Assembly: GCF_012641405.1 (NCBI RefSeq) | Contig: NZ_JABAII010000012.1 | Span: 1-64,000 of the forward strand | Direction of reading: 5' to 3' | Length of the DNA: 64,000 nucleotides | Source: Rhizobium sp. P40RR-XXII | GTDB lineage: Bacteria > Pseudomonadota > Alphaproteobacteria > Rhizobiales > Rhizobiaceae | Shown: in pieces, positions 20,201 through 26,976 of the stretch | Layout: the number at the start of each line of letters is the position of its first letter | Position numbering within the stretch: the first letter of the stretch is position 1 | Translations under genes and position numbers: made by a program | Notes under the pieces: generated by a model | What the model saw: the letters and a program-made list of their open reading frames with translations, nothing else | What the model was told of the DNA's origin: nothing | The model's database searches: none

Positions 20201-20360
20201 AAGCACCATTCAACTGCGCAGTGACGTTGATGGTCGGGAAGTCGACTTGCGGCAGGGCGGCGACGGGAACGAGCTGATATCCCGCCAGGCCAGCCATAAC
20301 CACACCTAGCGCCAGAAGCGTCGTCGCGACCGGCCGCCGGATACAGAAGGCGGGAATCAT
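17241..20360 (-). CDS. RND multidrug efflux transporter, inner-membrane subunit (MdtB/MdtC/AcrB type)
   Basis: A 1039-residue proton-driven pump that exports drugs or other hydrophobic compounds through a tripartite complex. It shows the HAE1-type N terminus (IRRPVATTLLALGVVMAG), a periplasmic porter domain, the first TM block with GLVVDDAIVMLEN (proton-relay Asp pair), a large second periplasmic loop and the second TM block ending at about 1020. Length and both halves are intact. It overlaps the adaptor gene by 4 bases (ATGA). No outer-membrane TolC-like gene is in the operon, so it must borrow one. The substrate cannot be read from the sequence. Confidence 0.94.
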   Translation of the reverse strand: MIPAFCIRRPVATTLLALGVVMAGLAGYQLVPVAALPQVDFPTINVTAQLNGASPQTMATSVSTPLIKQFETIPGISEISSTNSLGNTSIVLQFDLNRDIDAAAADVQAAISHATRQLPDNLTVPPSYRKTNPADAPIMLLAVQSDTMPRSKLDEIAEDIISPSLSTLPGVAEVTVFGAQTYAVRVEVDPAKLQNRSIGIDTVNNALVNANSQVPVGTLQNNSQSMTINSDTQRTSAEQFRSLVIANPNGAPIHLSDVADVQDSVENTNTGSWYDGKRAIILAIQRQPDANTVDVVDAINAKLPQLHAEIPASVKTTVMNDAAQPIRDAISDVKFTLMLTIGLVVLVIYLFTGHVTATIIPGLAVPLSLIATFGMMYVLGYSIDNISLLGLTLAVGLVVDDAIVMLENILRHVEEGMPVLEAALKGSAEVSYTIISMSISLIAVFIPILLMGGVVGRIFNEFGMVVAIAIVSSAVVSLTVTPMLSSRLSAGHGEPPYPVRLFNMGFDWIERGYDRGVAWCLRHRGTVLLSFLGSVALSAYLFMVLPASFFPTEDIGRLTISTQARQDISYPAMQDLQNQAAALVKQNPAVAHVMSIVGGNARQPLNNGTMYVELKAKDQREPLDQTLRELRASIGKIAGLKAYITPQQSLRFGGRQTASQYQLVIQALSADQTNLWANKMLDAMRRDPRFTDVASDEQNNALQANIVVDTEKAAQYGINNNQLRTSLEEGFGGFTAAQIQSTGDSYDVIVEFDTSKPWDDQKLQEIQIASASGALVPLSNFAHVERKTGPVTINQTGQLVSTTVSFNLPAGEALGDATAQIEQIKKDINMPADVFTSYGGTAQIFQQSQGSTPYLILAAVLTIYVVLGVLYESFIHPLTILSGLPAAALGALLALKVFGFDLSIIALIGLLMLIGIVKKNAIMMIDVALETLRSSSGMSPSEAIHEACVRRFRPIMMTTFCALLGALPIAVGGGASSELRQPLGIAVVGGLVVSQLLTLFITPVIFLEMNRLSDFLGRLGKRKDKDPHHKEPPAAIAAE

Positions 20361-21598
20361 TGCTTTGCTCCGACAGAAATCGTTTCGGTTTTCTGACCCG
20401 ACTGATCGTCAGCCGAGGCGACTTTCTGCGGCGTGCCATCGTTGAACTGCTCGACGACGCTCTGGCCGTCGTTCAGCTGCACCTGTCCTTCGGTGACGAC
20501 ATGGTCGCCTTCCGAGAGGCCCTTGGCGACGGCTGTAAATGCACCGTTCTGTCGGGCAACGGTGACCGGCGTCAGATGCACCTTGTTATCCTTGACGACA
20601 TAGGCAAAAAAGCCTTCCGGGCCAGGGCTGATCGAAACCGTGGGCGCGACGATGACCGGCTGGTTGTCATTGAAGTGCACGACGATGTTGACAGACTGGC
20701 CGGGCCAGATGGCGCCGTTCGCGTTGTCGAACTTCGCCTTGGCGAGAATGGTGCCGGAAGCCGCATCGACCTGATTGTCGTAGAAGCTCATGGCGCCTTG
20801 GCGCGTCTTGCCTTCGGCCGACCGCGGCACGGTGCTGACCGGCACGGCGCCAGTCTTCATGGCCTCTTCGAGTTCGCGAAGATGGCTTTCCTGCAAATGG
20901 AACTTGACGTAGATCGGGTCATATTGCGCGATCGAAACAATCGCGGTCCCGGCGCTGACATAGGCGCCGACGCTGAGCTGCACATCGCCGAGGCGGCCGT
21001 CATACGGTGCCCGGATTTCGGTATGCTCCAGAAGCACCTGGTCGGATGTGAGCTGCGCCTTGTCGCCGTTGACTGTCGCGACGGCCGTATCGCGCGCCGC
21101 AACCGCCTGATCGACCGTCTGCTGCGTGCCGGCATTGTTGAGCAGGTTCTTGGCGCGGGCAAGCGCTGCCTCCGCCTCGACGAGGGTAGCCTGATCCTTG
21201 GCGAGATTTGCCTTATCCTTGTCGACCGAGGCCTGCGCGGTGCGCGGATCGAGCTTGGCAATCAGGTCGCCTGCCTTGACCATGGCGCCATCCTGCGCCT
21301 CGATCTCGGTGATCAGGCCGGCTTCCTGCGCCGCGACGGTGGTGGTGTCCTGTGCATCAGCCCAGCCGGTGGCTGTCACGTCGTTCGGCAGCGACCTTTT
21401 TGTGACGGCAACGGTCTTGACGGCAGTGGGAGCGGCTTCGCGCTTGTGACTGCCCGCTTGCGCCGTCTTACTGGCGTCTTTGGTTTCTGCGGATGCTTGA
21501 TCGACAAATGCGGAAAGGAAAGGAATACGGTCGCGATAGCCCCAGGCAACCAGGGCTGCGACGACAAGAAGGCCGAGGGGAAGCCAGAATTTTTTCAT
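20357..21598 (-). CDS. RND efflux periplasmic adaptor (membrane fusion protein)
   Basis: A 413-residue adaptor linking the inner-membrane pump to an outer-membrane channel. It has an N-terminal membrane anchor (about 5-22), a low-complexity linker, a lipoyl-like half-motif (ITEIEAQDGAMVKAGDLIAK), an alpha-helical hairpin with Ala/Lys/Asp-rich heptads (about 125-200), the second lipoyl half (IRAPYDGRLGDVQLSVGAYV), a beta-barrel and a membrane-proximal domain. It is the first gene of the two-gene operon. Its 426-bp upstream region carries the inverted repeat TTACCG-N8-CGGTAA (21705-21724). No regulator gene is adjacent. Confidence 0.93.
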   Translation of the reverse strand: MKKFWLPLGLLVVAALVAWGYRDRIPFLSAFVDQASAETKDASKTAQAGSHKREAAPTAVKTVAVTKRSLPNDVTATGWADAQDTTTVAAQEAGLITEIEAQDGAMVKAGDLIAKLDPRTAQASVDKDKANLAKDQATLVEAEAALARAKNLLNNAGTQQTVDQAVAARDTAVATVNGDKAQLTSDQVLLEHTEIRAPYDGRLGDVQLSVGAYVSAGTAIVSIAQYDPIYVKFHLQESHLRELEEAMKTGAVPVSTVPRSAEGKTRQGAMSFYDNQVDAASGTILAKAKFDNANGAIWPGQSVNIVVHFNDNQPVIVAPTVSISPGPEGFFAYVVKDNKVHLTPVTVARQNGAFTAVAKGLSEGDHVVTEGQVQLNDGQSVVEQFNDGTPQKVASADDQSGQKTETISVGAKQ

Positions 21599-22024
21599 AT
21601 TAAAGAACCGGTCGAGGCGAGTTGCAGGAAGCGCGATGACGTTGAAGTGTATTTATTGCGTCGCACAACAAAGACGAGCTTCGCCGCAATCCATCACATC
21701 GCTGTTACCGCTAACGTTCGGTAATTCTGTCCCTATAACGTGAATTCGTGAACGCTGATCCACCGCAATTTACCACAGTTCGCCGGCACGAAAAATTAAA
21801 GCTTGGAAAGCTTTGGAATTGCTTCCGCTTGTGCAGTGCAACAAACAGTCAATTGGCTATTTTTTGATTGCCGTTATGTAATAATTGGACGGCTGTGTGG
21901 CGGGGTACAGTATTTATAGTGGAGAAGCAGGTCGCAAACCTCATGGCAGGCGCCATCGTCGCTCACGCAAATGTGTTGTCGGGGCCGGTTTAGCCAAGCC
22001 CCTTCTTCGTTCGTGGTTGGGACT
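21599..22024. other. Upstream region of the efflux operon
   Basis: 426 bp without a supported gene. It contains the inverted repeat TTACCG-N8-CGGTAA at 21705-21724 (107 bases before the adaptor start), a possible operator, and an AT-rich block at 21770-21890. The SDR gene on the far side also ends here. Confidence 0.45.
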
Positions 22025-22813
22025 TCAAAGGGAGCGCGCAGCCCCTCCGTCGCAGCGGACCAGCGTTCCCGTGACATAGCTTGCCGGTTCGCTGCAGAGG
22101 AAGGCGGCCGTTGCAGCGAATTCTTCGACACGGCCATAGCGGCCGACGGGAATGCGCTGCTGGCGCTCGGCGCTGACGTCTTCCAGGCTCCGGTTTCCGC
22201 GTTTGGCTGCGGCGGTATCAAGCTCGGCCAATCGGTCGGTGGCGATGCTGCCCGGCAGAAGCATGTTCACCGTGATGCCATGCGCGGCCACCTCGCTCGC
22301 CAGCGTCTTGCTCCATCCGGCCAGTGCCGGCCGCAGCGTGTTGGAAAGCGCGAGGTTGGGAATGGGCTCGATGACGCCGGAGGAGGCGACCGTGAGAATG
22401 CGTCCCCAGCCTTGGGCCTTCATGTCAGGAAGCAGGGCGTTGGTGAGGGTAATGATCCGCGACACCATGGAGACGAAATAGGTCTCCAGCCGGTCCGCGG
22501 TCATATCCTCCGTCGTTCCGGGCGTCGGGCCGCCGCTATTGTTGACGAGAATGTCGATGCCGCCGAGCTTCTCGGTCGCAGCCTTAGTGACGACATCAAC
22601 GAAGTTCTCGTCGTTGAGATCAGCCCAGATCCAGTCTGCCCGACCCTTGCCTTCGGCGTTGATGGCCTTGCAATTGCTTTCGAGCCTTTCGCCACTGCGG
22701 CCGCAGAGCAGGACGTTCACGCCCTCGCGGGCCAGCGCCACCGCGATTCCATGGCCGAGCCCCTTGGATGAGGCAAGCACCAGCGCGCGCTTTCCGCCGA
22801 TACGAAGATCCAT
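22025..22813 (-). CDS. Short-chain dehydrogenase/reductase-like protein lacking the usual Tyr-Lys pair
   Basis: A 262-residue Rossmann-fold protein of the SDR superfamily. The NAD(P) loop is ASSKGLGHGIA near the N terminus, the structural NNSGG motif is present (about 90) and the catalytic Ser is in VASSGVIEP. At the place where SDRs have YxxxK this protein reads LSNTL, so both the Tyr and Lys are replaced. The family resembles FabG-like 3-oxoacyl reductases, and some annotated rhizobial homologues share this variation, so it may be an enzyme with a shifted active site rather than a dead one. ATG 22813 is chosen for the AAGGGTG six bases upstream; a GTG at 22822 is in frame. Confidence 0.85.
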   Translation of the reverse strand: MDLRIGGKRALVLASSKGLGHGIAVALAREGVNVLLCGRSGERLESNCKAINAEGKGRADWIWADLNDENFVDVVTKAATEKLGGIDILVNNSGGPTPGTTEDMTADRLETYFVSMVSRIITLTNALLPDMKAQGWGRILTVASSGVIEPIPNLALSNTLRPALAGWSKTLASEVAAHGITVNMLLPGSIATDRLAELDTAAAKRGNRSLEDVSAERQQRIPVGRYGRVEEFAATAAFLCSEPASYVTGTLVRCDGGAARSL

Positions 22814-22922
22814 CTCGATCACCCTTCATGCTATCCGCAATTTCCTGATCGGCTCTTATAGAGCGCCATCGAGCGATTATGGAAGTCACGCTCCGGAGAT
22901 GGCGATAAATACCTTCAGAATA

Positions 22923-22938
22923 TTGACGTTAACGTAAG
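22923..22938. promoter_or_regulatory. LiuR-like palindrome upstream of ETF-QO
   Basis: TTGACGTTAACGTAAG contains the perfect 10-bp dyad ACGTTAACGT with near-symmetric flanks. As I recall, it resembles the consensus of MerR-family LiuR regulators of branched-chain amino acid and acyl-CoA oxidation, a fitting role for the electron acceptor gene 168 bases downstream. Confidence 0.4.
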
Positions 22939-23105
22939 GGTAATTTAACTTGTTTTGCGCGCTGGACGAATTGGAGGATTGCCTGTCGCTTCCCGGCTCG
23001 ACAATCCTCTCCCGTTTTGACAAGAGATAAACGAAACGGGGAAGACGCCCAAGGGGATAAGGCTGTGATCCGATATCATCGGACGCCGCCAAGCGGAGAA
23101 GATGA

Positions 23106-24770
23106 ATGACTGACGCGAGCGAGCTGCCGGAACGCGAGAGCATGGAATTCGACGTTGTGATTGTCGGCGCAGGCCCTGCGGGGCTTTCGGCGGCGATCCG
23201 GCTGAAGCAGATCAACCCCGATCTGACCGTCGTCGTGCTCGAGAAGGGGGCCGAAGTCGGCGCGCATATCCTGTCGGGCGCCGTCGTCGATCCGATCGGC
23301 ATCGACCGGTTGCTGCCGGGCTGGCGCGAAGAGGAGGGCCATCCCTTCAAGACCGAGGTGACGGACGATCACTTCCTGTTCCTGGGTCCCGCCGGCTCCG
23401 TCCGTCTGCCGAATTTTATGATGCCGCCGCTGATGAGCAATCACGGCAATTATATCGTCTCGCTCGGCAATGTCTGTCGCTGGCTAGCCGAGAAGGCCGA
23501 GGCTCTGGGCGTCGAGATCTATCCCGGCTTTGCCGCGACCGAAGTGCTCTATAATGACGAGGGCGCCGTCATCGGCGTCGCCACCGGCGACATGGGCATC
23601 GAGAAGAACGGCGAGCCCGGTCCGAACTATACCCGCGGCATGGCATTGCTCGGCAAATACGTGCTGATTGGCGAGGGCGTGCGCGGCTCGCTCGCCAAGC
23701 AGCTCATTGCCAAGTTCGATCTGTCGCGGAACAGCGATGTGCCGAAGTTCGGCATCGGCATCAAGGAACTCTGGGAGATCAAGCCGGAGAACCACAGACA
23801 AGGCCTCGTGCAGCACTCCTTCGGCTGGCCGCTCGGCATGAAGACGGGCGGCGGCTCGTTCCTCTATCATCTGGAGGACAATCTCGTCGCCGTCGGCTTC
23901 GTCGTGCACCTGAACTACAAGAACCCCTATCTCTATCCTTTCGAGGAATTCCAGCGCTTCAAGACGCATCCGGCGATCCGCGGCACCTTCGAGGGCGGCA
24001 AGCGCATCTCCTATGGTGCCCGCGCCATCACCGAAGGCGGATATCAGTCGGTGCCGAAGCTGACCTTCCCGGGCGGCGCGCTGATCGGCTGTTCGGCCGG
24101 CTTCGTCAACGTTCCTCGCATCAAGGGTAGCCACAATGCGGTACTATCAGGCATGCTGGCGGCCGACAGGATCGCCGAGGCGATCGCGGCCGGCCGCGGC
24201 AACGACGAAGTGATCGAGATCGAGAACGAATGGCGCGCCTCCGACATCGGCAAGGACTTGAAGCGCGTCAGGAACGTCAAGCCGCTGTGGTCGAACTTCG
24301 GCACGGCGGTCGGCGTGGCGCTCGGTGGCCTCGACATGTGGACGAACCAGCTCCTCGGCTTCTCCTTCTTCGGCACGCTGAAGCACGGCAAGACGGATGC
24401 GCAGAGCCTGGAGCCGGCGGCGAAGCACACGAAAATCGACTATCCGAAGCCGGACGGCGTCTTGACCTTCGACCGCCTCTCCTCGGTGTTCCTGTCCAAC
24501 ACCAATCACGAGGAAGACCAGCCGGTGCATCTGCAGGTCAGGGATATGGCGCTGCAGGTATCGTCGGAACACGATATCTATGCCGGCCCTTCTACGCGCT
24601 ACTGTCCGGCGGGCGTCTATGAGTGGGTGGAGAAGGACGGCAAGGAAACCTTTGTCATCAACGCTCAGAATTGCGTCCACTGCAAAACCTGCGACATCAA
24701 GGATCCCAACCAGAACATAAACTGGGTTCCGCCGCAGGGCGGTGAGGGACCGGTCTATCCGAATATGTGA
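23106..24770 (+). CDS. etfD: Electron-transfer flavoprotein-ubiquinone oxidoreductase
   Basis: A 554-residue membrane-associated enzyme that passes electrons from ETF (acyl-CoA and amino-acid dehydrogenases) to ubiquinone. It carries an N-terminal FAD dinucleotide-binding motif VVIVGAGPAGLSAAIRL (about 18-34), the ubiquinone and membrane-binding middle region (about 215-330), and a C-terminal ferredoxin-like segment supplying the single 4Fe-4S cluster through CPAG near residue 500 and CVHCKTCDIKDP near 530. The length is standard. ATG 23106 follows GCGGAG. A candidate LiuR-type operator precedes it, and a GNAT gene follows after 6 bases. Confidence 0.96.
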   Translation: MTDASELPERESMEFDVVIVGAGPAGLSAAIRLKQINPDLTVVVLEKGAEVGAHILSGAVVDPIGIDRLLPGWREEEGHPFKTEVTDDHFLFLGPAGSVRLPNFMMPPLMSNHGNYIVSLGNVCRWLAEKAEALGVEIYPGFAATEVLYNDEGAVIGVATGDMGIEKNGEPGPNYTRGMALLGKYVLIGEGVRGSLAKQLIAKFDLSRNSDVPKFGIGIKELWEIKPENHRQGLVQHSFGWPLGMKTGGGSFLYHLEDNLVAVGFVVHLNYKNPYLYPFEEFQRFKTHPAIRGTFEGGKRISYGARAITEGGYQSVPKLTFPGGALIGCSAGFVNVPRIKGSHNAVLSGMLAADRIAEAIAAGRGNDEVIEIENEWRASDIGKDLKRVRNVKPLWSNFGTAVGVALGGLDMWTNQLLGFSFFGTLKHGKTDAQSLEPAAKHTKIDYPKPDGVLTFDRLSSVFLSNTNHEEDQPVHLQVRDMALQVSSEHDIYAGPSTRYCPAGVYEWVEKDGKETFVINAQNCVHCKTCDIKDPNQNINWVPPQGGEGPVYPNM

Positions 24771-24776
24771 GATGCA

Positions 24777-25304
24777 ATGACCGGGATCGGGCAAAAGACC
24801 TGGGTGATTCGTTCAGCCAGGGCCGACGAGCTGCACTTGCTCGCCGCTATCGAGATCGATGCCTTTGGGGCTCTGCACGAGGCCGGCGCGGTCGCCTGCG
24901 AGCCGACGTCGCTGCCTCTCAACGTGTTGGAGCAATCCCGAGCAGAAGACTTGCTGTTCGTAGCTGTCGACGGCGACGACCGGCCATTCGGTTTCCTCGC
25001 GGGCATCCGCAAGGACGGTTCCGTTTATATCGCCGAAATCGATGTCGTCAGGCGCTGGCAGAAGCAAGGCGTCGGGCGCCGGCTGATGGAGGCTGTGATT
25101 GCAGCGGCCAGAACACAGGGTGCTGCTGGGGTTACTCTGACGACAGATCGTCAGGTAGCCTTCAACGCGCCTTTCTATGCCTCGATGGGCTTTCGCATCC
25201 TGGAGGGTGAGGAAAGGCCGGCCGTCCTCACGCAGATTCTGGAGAATGAGGTTGCCCACGGCGCCGATCGGCTCAGGCGTGTGGCTATGGCGCTTCGTTT
25301 CTGA
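24777..25304 (+). CDS. GNAT family N-acetyltransferase
   Basis: A 175-residue acetyl-CoA-dependent acyltransferase of unknown substrate. It has the GNAT core: beta-4 strand VYIAEIDVVRRWQKQGVGRRL with the acetyl-CoA-binding loop Q-x-x-G-x-G/R, then alpha-3 and the C-terminal strand region with NAPFYASMGF. It starts 6 bases after ETF-QO and is probably cotranscribed, though no functional link is known. A strong hairpin terminator follows within about 30 bases. Confidence 0.88.
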   Translation: MTGIGQKTWVIRSARADELHLLAAIEIDAFGALHEAGAVACEPTSLPLNVLEQSRAEDLLFVAVDGDDRPFGFLAGIRKDGSVYIAEIDVVRRWQKQGVGRRLMEAVIAAARTQGAAGVTLTTDRQVAFNAPFYASMGFRILEGEERPAVLTQILENEVAHGADRLRRVAMALRF

Positions 25305-25335
25305 TCCTTGTTCCAAGGCTTGCATCGGAACAAAT

Positions 25336-25378
25336 AGAAATAGAGCGGTTCGGCATTTAGCCGAACCGCTCTATTTCT
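25336..25378. terminator. Long perfect hairpin, bidirectional terminator and RIME right-module copy
   Basis: A 19-bp perfect stem (AGAAATAGAGCGGTTCGGC and its complement) with a 5-base loop ATTTA, between convergent genes. The AGAGCGGTT core matches the right module of the intergenic repeats at 2338 and 54727. Confidence 0.8.
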
Positions 25379-25392
25379 CCGCGAGAGGCGGA

Positions 25393-26307
25393 TTAGTGCT
25401 GGGCAGCCTTCCGGGCGAGTAAGCCGGTGGAGAGGGCAACGCCGGTGCCGGTCACGATTGCTGCAGCAATGCCGGCTATTCCGATTTCTTCGCCGAGCAG
25501 GAAGCCGCCGCCGATCGTCGCGAGAACGGGGGTGATCGCGGTGAAGGCCGCGGCCTGTGTGCCACCAAGAGCCTGCACGGCAAGGCCGTAGGCGAGGGTG
25601 GCGGCAAGGCCGGACAGCAGGCCTTGGCTGACGATCTGCAGGCCGATTTCAGGCAGCGGCACCGAGGTCAGCGAGCTGCCGAAGATGGCGGCCAGCCCGA
25701 CATGGATCAGGAACGACCAGACGGCGATGATGGCGCTCGATTGCACGGCGTTGAGCCCGGAGCGGCGGAAGGCATGGGTGTAGCTTGCCCAGAGTACGGC
25801 CGACAGCGGCAGCAGCGTGAAGCCCTCCCAGGAGATCTGCACGCCGTAGAGGCTGCGGGCAAGCAGGATCACGACGCCGGCGACGATGCCGCCAAGACCG
25901 AGCCAGCGGGTGATATCAAGCCGCTCGCGAAAGATCAGCACGCCGATCAGCGCGGTTGCCAGTGGCATGGAGCCGCCGAGCAGGATACCGGCTGACGAAG
26001 CGGGCGTGAATTGAATGGCGAGCGTGGTCAGCTGAAAGAAGAGGGCACCGGAGCCGCAGACCATCAGCGCCAGCAATTTCAGCGGCACGCCTTTCGGCAG
26101 CAGGCCTGTCCGCCACCAGACGGGAGCCAGCACCAGCGCCGGAACGCCATAGCGCAGCAAGCCAAGGTCGATCGTGCTCATCTGGGTCTCGGCGGTATGG
26201 CGGGTGGCCAGGATCCAGTTCGCCCAGATCAAGACGGTGACGACAGCACCCGCATAGCCGATCGCGGTAGGGGTTGCCTTGTGAGTGGAGAGAGACAAAG
26301 CGGTCAT
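25393..26307 (-). CDS. DMT/EamA-family membrane exporter
   Basis: A 304-residue inner-membrane protein with ten predicted spans in two EamA repeats (about 15-150 and 160-295), the family that exports amino acids or metabolites. Start ATG 26307 is preferred (AAAGGA seven bases upstream); upstream in-frame starts lack a ribosome-binding site. It is divergent from an Lrp-family regulator with a palindrome between them, so its expression is probably controlled by that regulator and its substrate may be an amino acid; this last point is inference. Confidence 0.9.
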   Translation of the reverse strand: MTALSLSTHKATPTAIGYAGAVVTVLIWANWILATRHTAETQMSTIDLGLLRYGVPALVLAPVWWRTGLLPKGVPLKLLALMVCGSGALFFQLTTLAIQFTPASSAGILLGGSMPLATALIGVLIFRERLDITRWLGLGGIVAGVVILLARSLYGVQISWEGFTLLPLSAVLWASYTHAFRRSGLNAVQSSAIIAVWSFLIHVGLAAIFGSSLTSVPLPEIGLQIVSQGLLSGLAATLAYGLAVQALGGTQAAAFTAITPVLATIGGGFLLGEEIGIAGIAAAIVTGTGVALSTGLLARKAAQH

Positions 26308-26421
26308 CGACATATCCTTTCCAATTATCCGGTTATCGTTCGAATGAGGAAAAGATAGCGCCGAAGGCCGAGGCATGTCCTTGCTAGTTATGGCTGAAAA
26401 ATCATGCTATCAGCAATAACC

Positions 26422-26435
26422 TGCCAATATTGGCA
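26422..26435. promoter_or_regulatory. Palindromic candidate operator for the Lrp-family regulator
   Basis: TGCCAATATTGGCA is a perfect 14-bp palindrome in the short region between the divergent exporter and regulator, 17 bases before the regulator ATG. An interrupted dyad (GCTGA-N12-TCAGC) lies beside it at 26393-26414. Confidence 0.5.
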
Positions 26436-26451
26436 ACTGGATTTATTGGAT

Positions 26452-26925
26452 ATGCCAAAACTGGATAAATTCGATATTGCGATCCTCAACTGCCTGCAAC
26501 AGGATGCGCGGGCGACCAATGTCGAGATCGCCGAGCGCGTAAACCTCTCGCCATCGCCCTGCCTGCGGCGCATTCGCAATCTGGAAAAATCGGGGCTCCT
26601 GCGTGGCTACCGCGCCGATATCGACCGCAAGGAGGCCGGTCTCGGCCTGACGGTTTTCGTGGAGCTCAAGGTCGGCCATCATTCGAAGGAGAATTCGGAA
26701 GCGCAGCAGGCCGCATTGCTGGCCATTCCGGAAATCGTCGCCTGTCATCTGATTTCGGGAACCGCCGATTTCCTGGCGGAAGTCGTGGTGGAGGATCTTG
26801 CCGCCTACGAAAAGGTGATGTCGGAGAAGCTTCTGGTCCTTCCCGGCGTGGTCGACCTGCGCTCGAATTTCGCGATCCGGACCCTCAAGACCAATGGCGT
26901 GCTGAAACTGCCTGCGCCGGAGTGA
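26452..26925 (+). CDS. Lrp/AsnC-family transcriptional regulator
   Basis: A 157-residue regulator: winged helix-turn-helix with FDIAILNCLQQDARATNVEI and LSPSPCLRRIRNLE (residues about 6-50), then the AsnC ligand-binding alpha/beta domain (about 65-150), with AFFVELKV-like and GVVDLRSNFAIRTLK segments. Members usually sense an amino acid and act locally on a neighbouring gene. ATG 26452 (MPKLDKFDI) is chosen because the family begins there; an upstream in-frame ATG at 26404 would add 16 residues within the operator region. It is divergent from a DMT exporter, its likely target. Confidence 0.92.
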   Translation: MPKLDKFDIAILNCLQQDARATNVEIAERVNLSPSPCLRRIRNLEKSGLLRGYRADIDRKEAGLGLTVFVELKVGHHSKENSEAQQAALLAIPEIVACHLISGTADFLAEVVVEDLAAYEKVMSEKLLVLPGVVDLRSNFAIRTLKTNGVLKLPAPE

Positions 26926-26931
26926 AAATGA

Positions 26932-26955
26932 AAAGGGGCCGCTGCCGGCCCCTTT
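26932..26955. terminator. Bidirectional terminator between lrp-like and mgtE
   Basis: A 10-bp stem AAAGGGGCCG / CGGCCCCTTT with a 4-base loop, in the 51-bp gap between convergent genes. Confidence 0.85.
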
Positions 26956-26976
26956 GTCGTGAGAGCTTTATTATCC

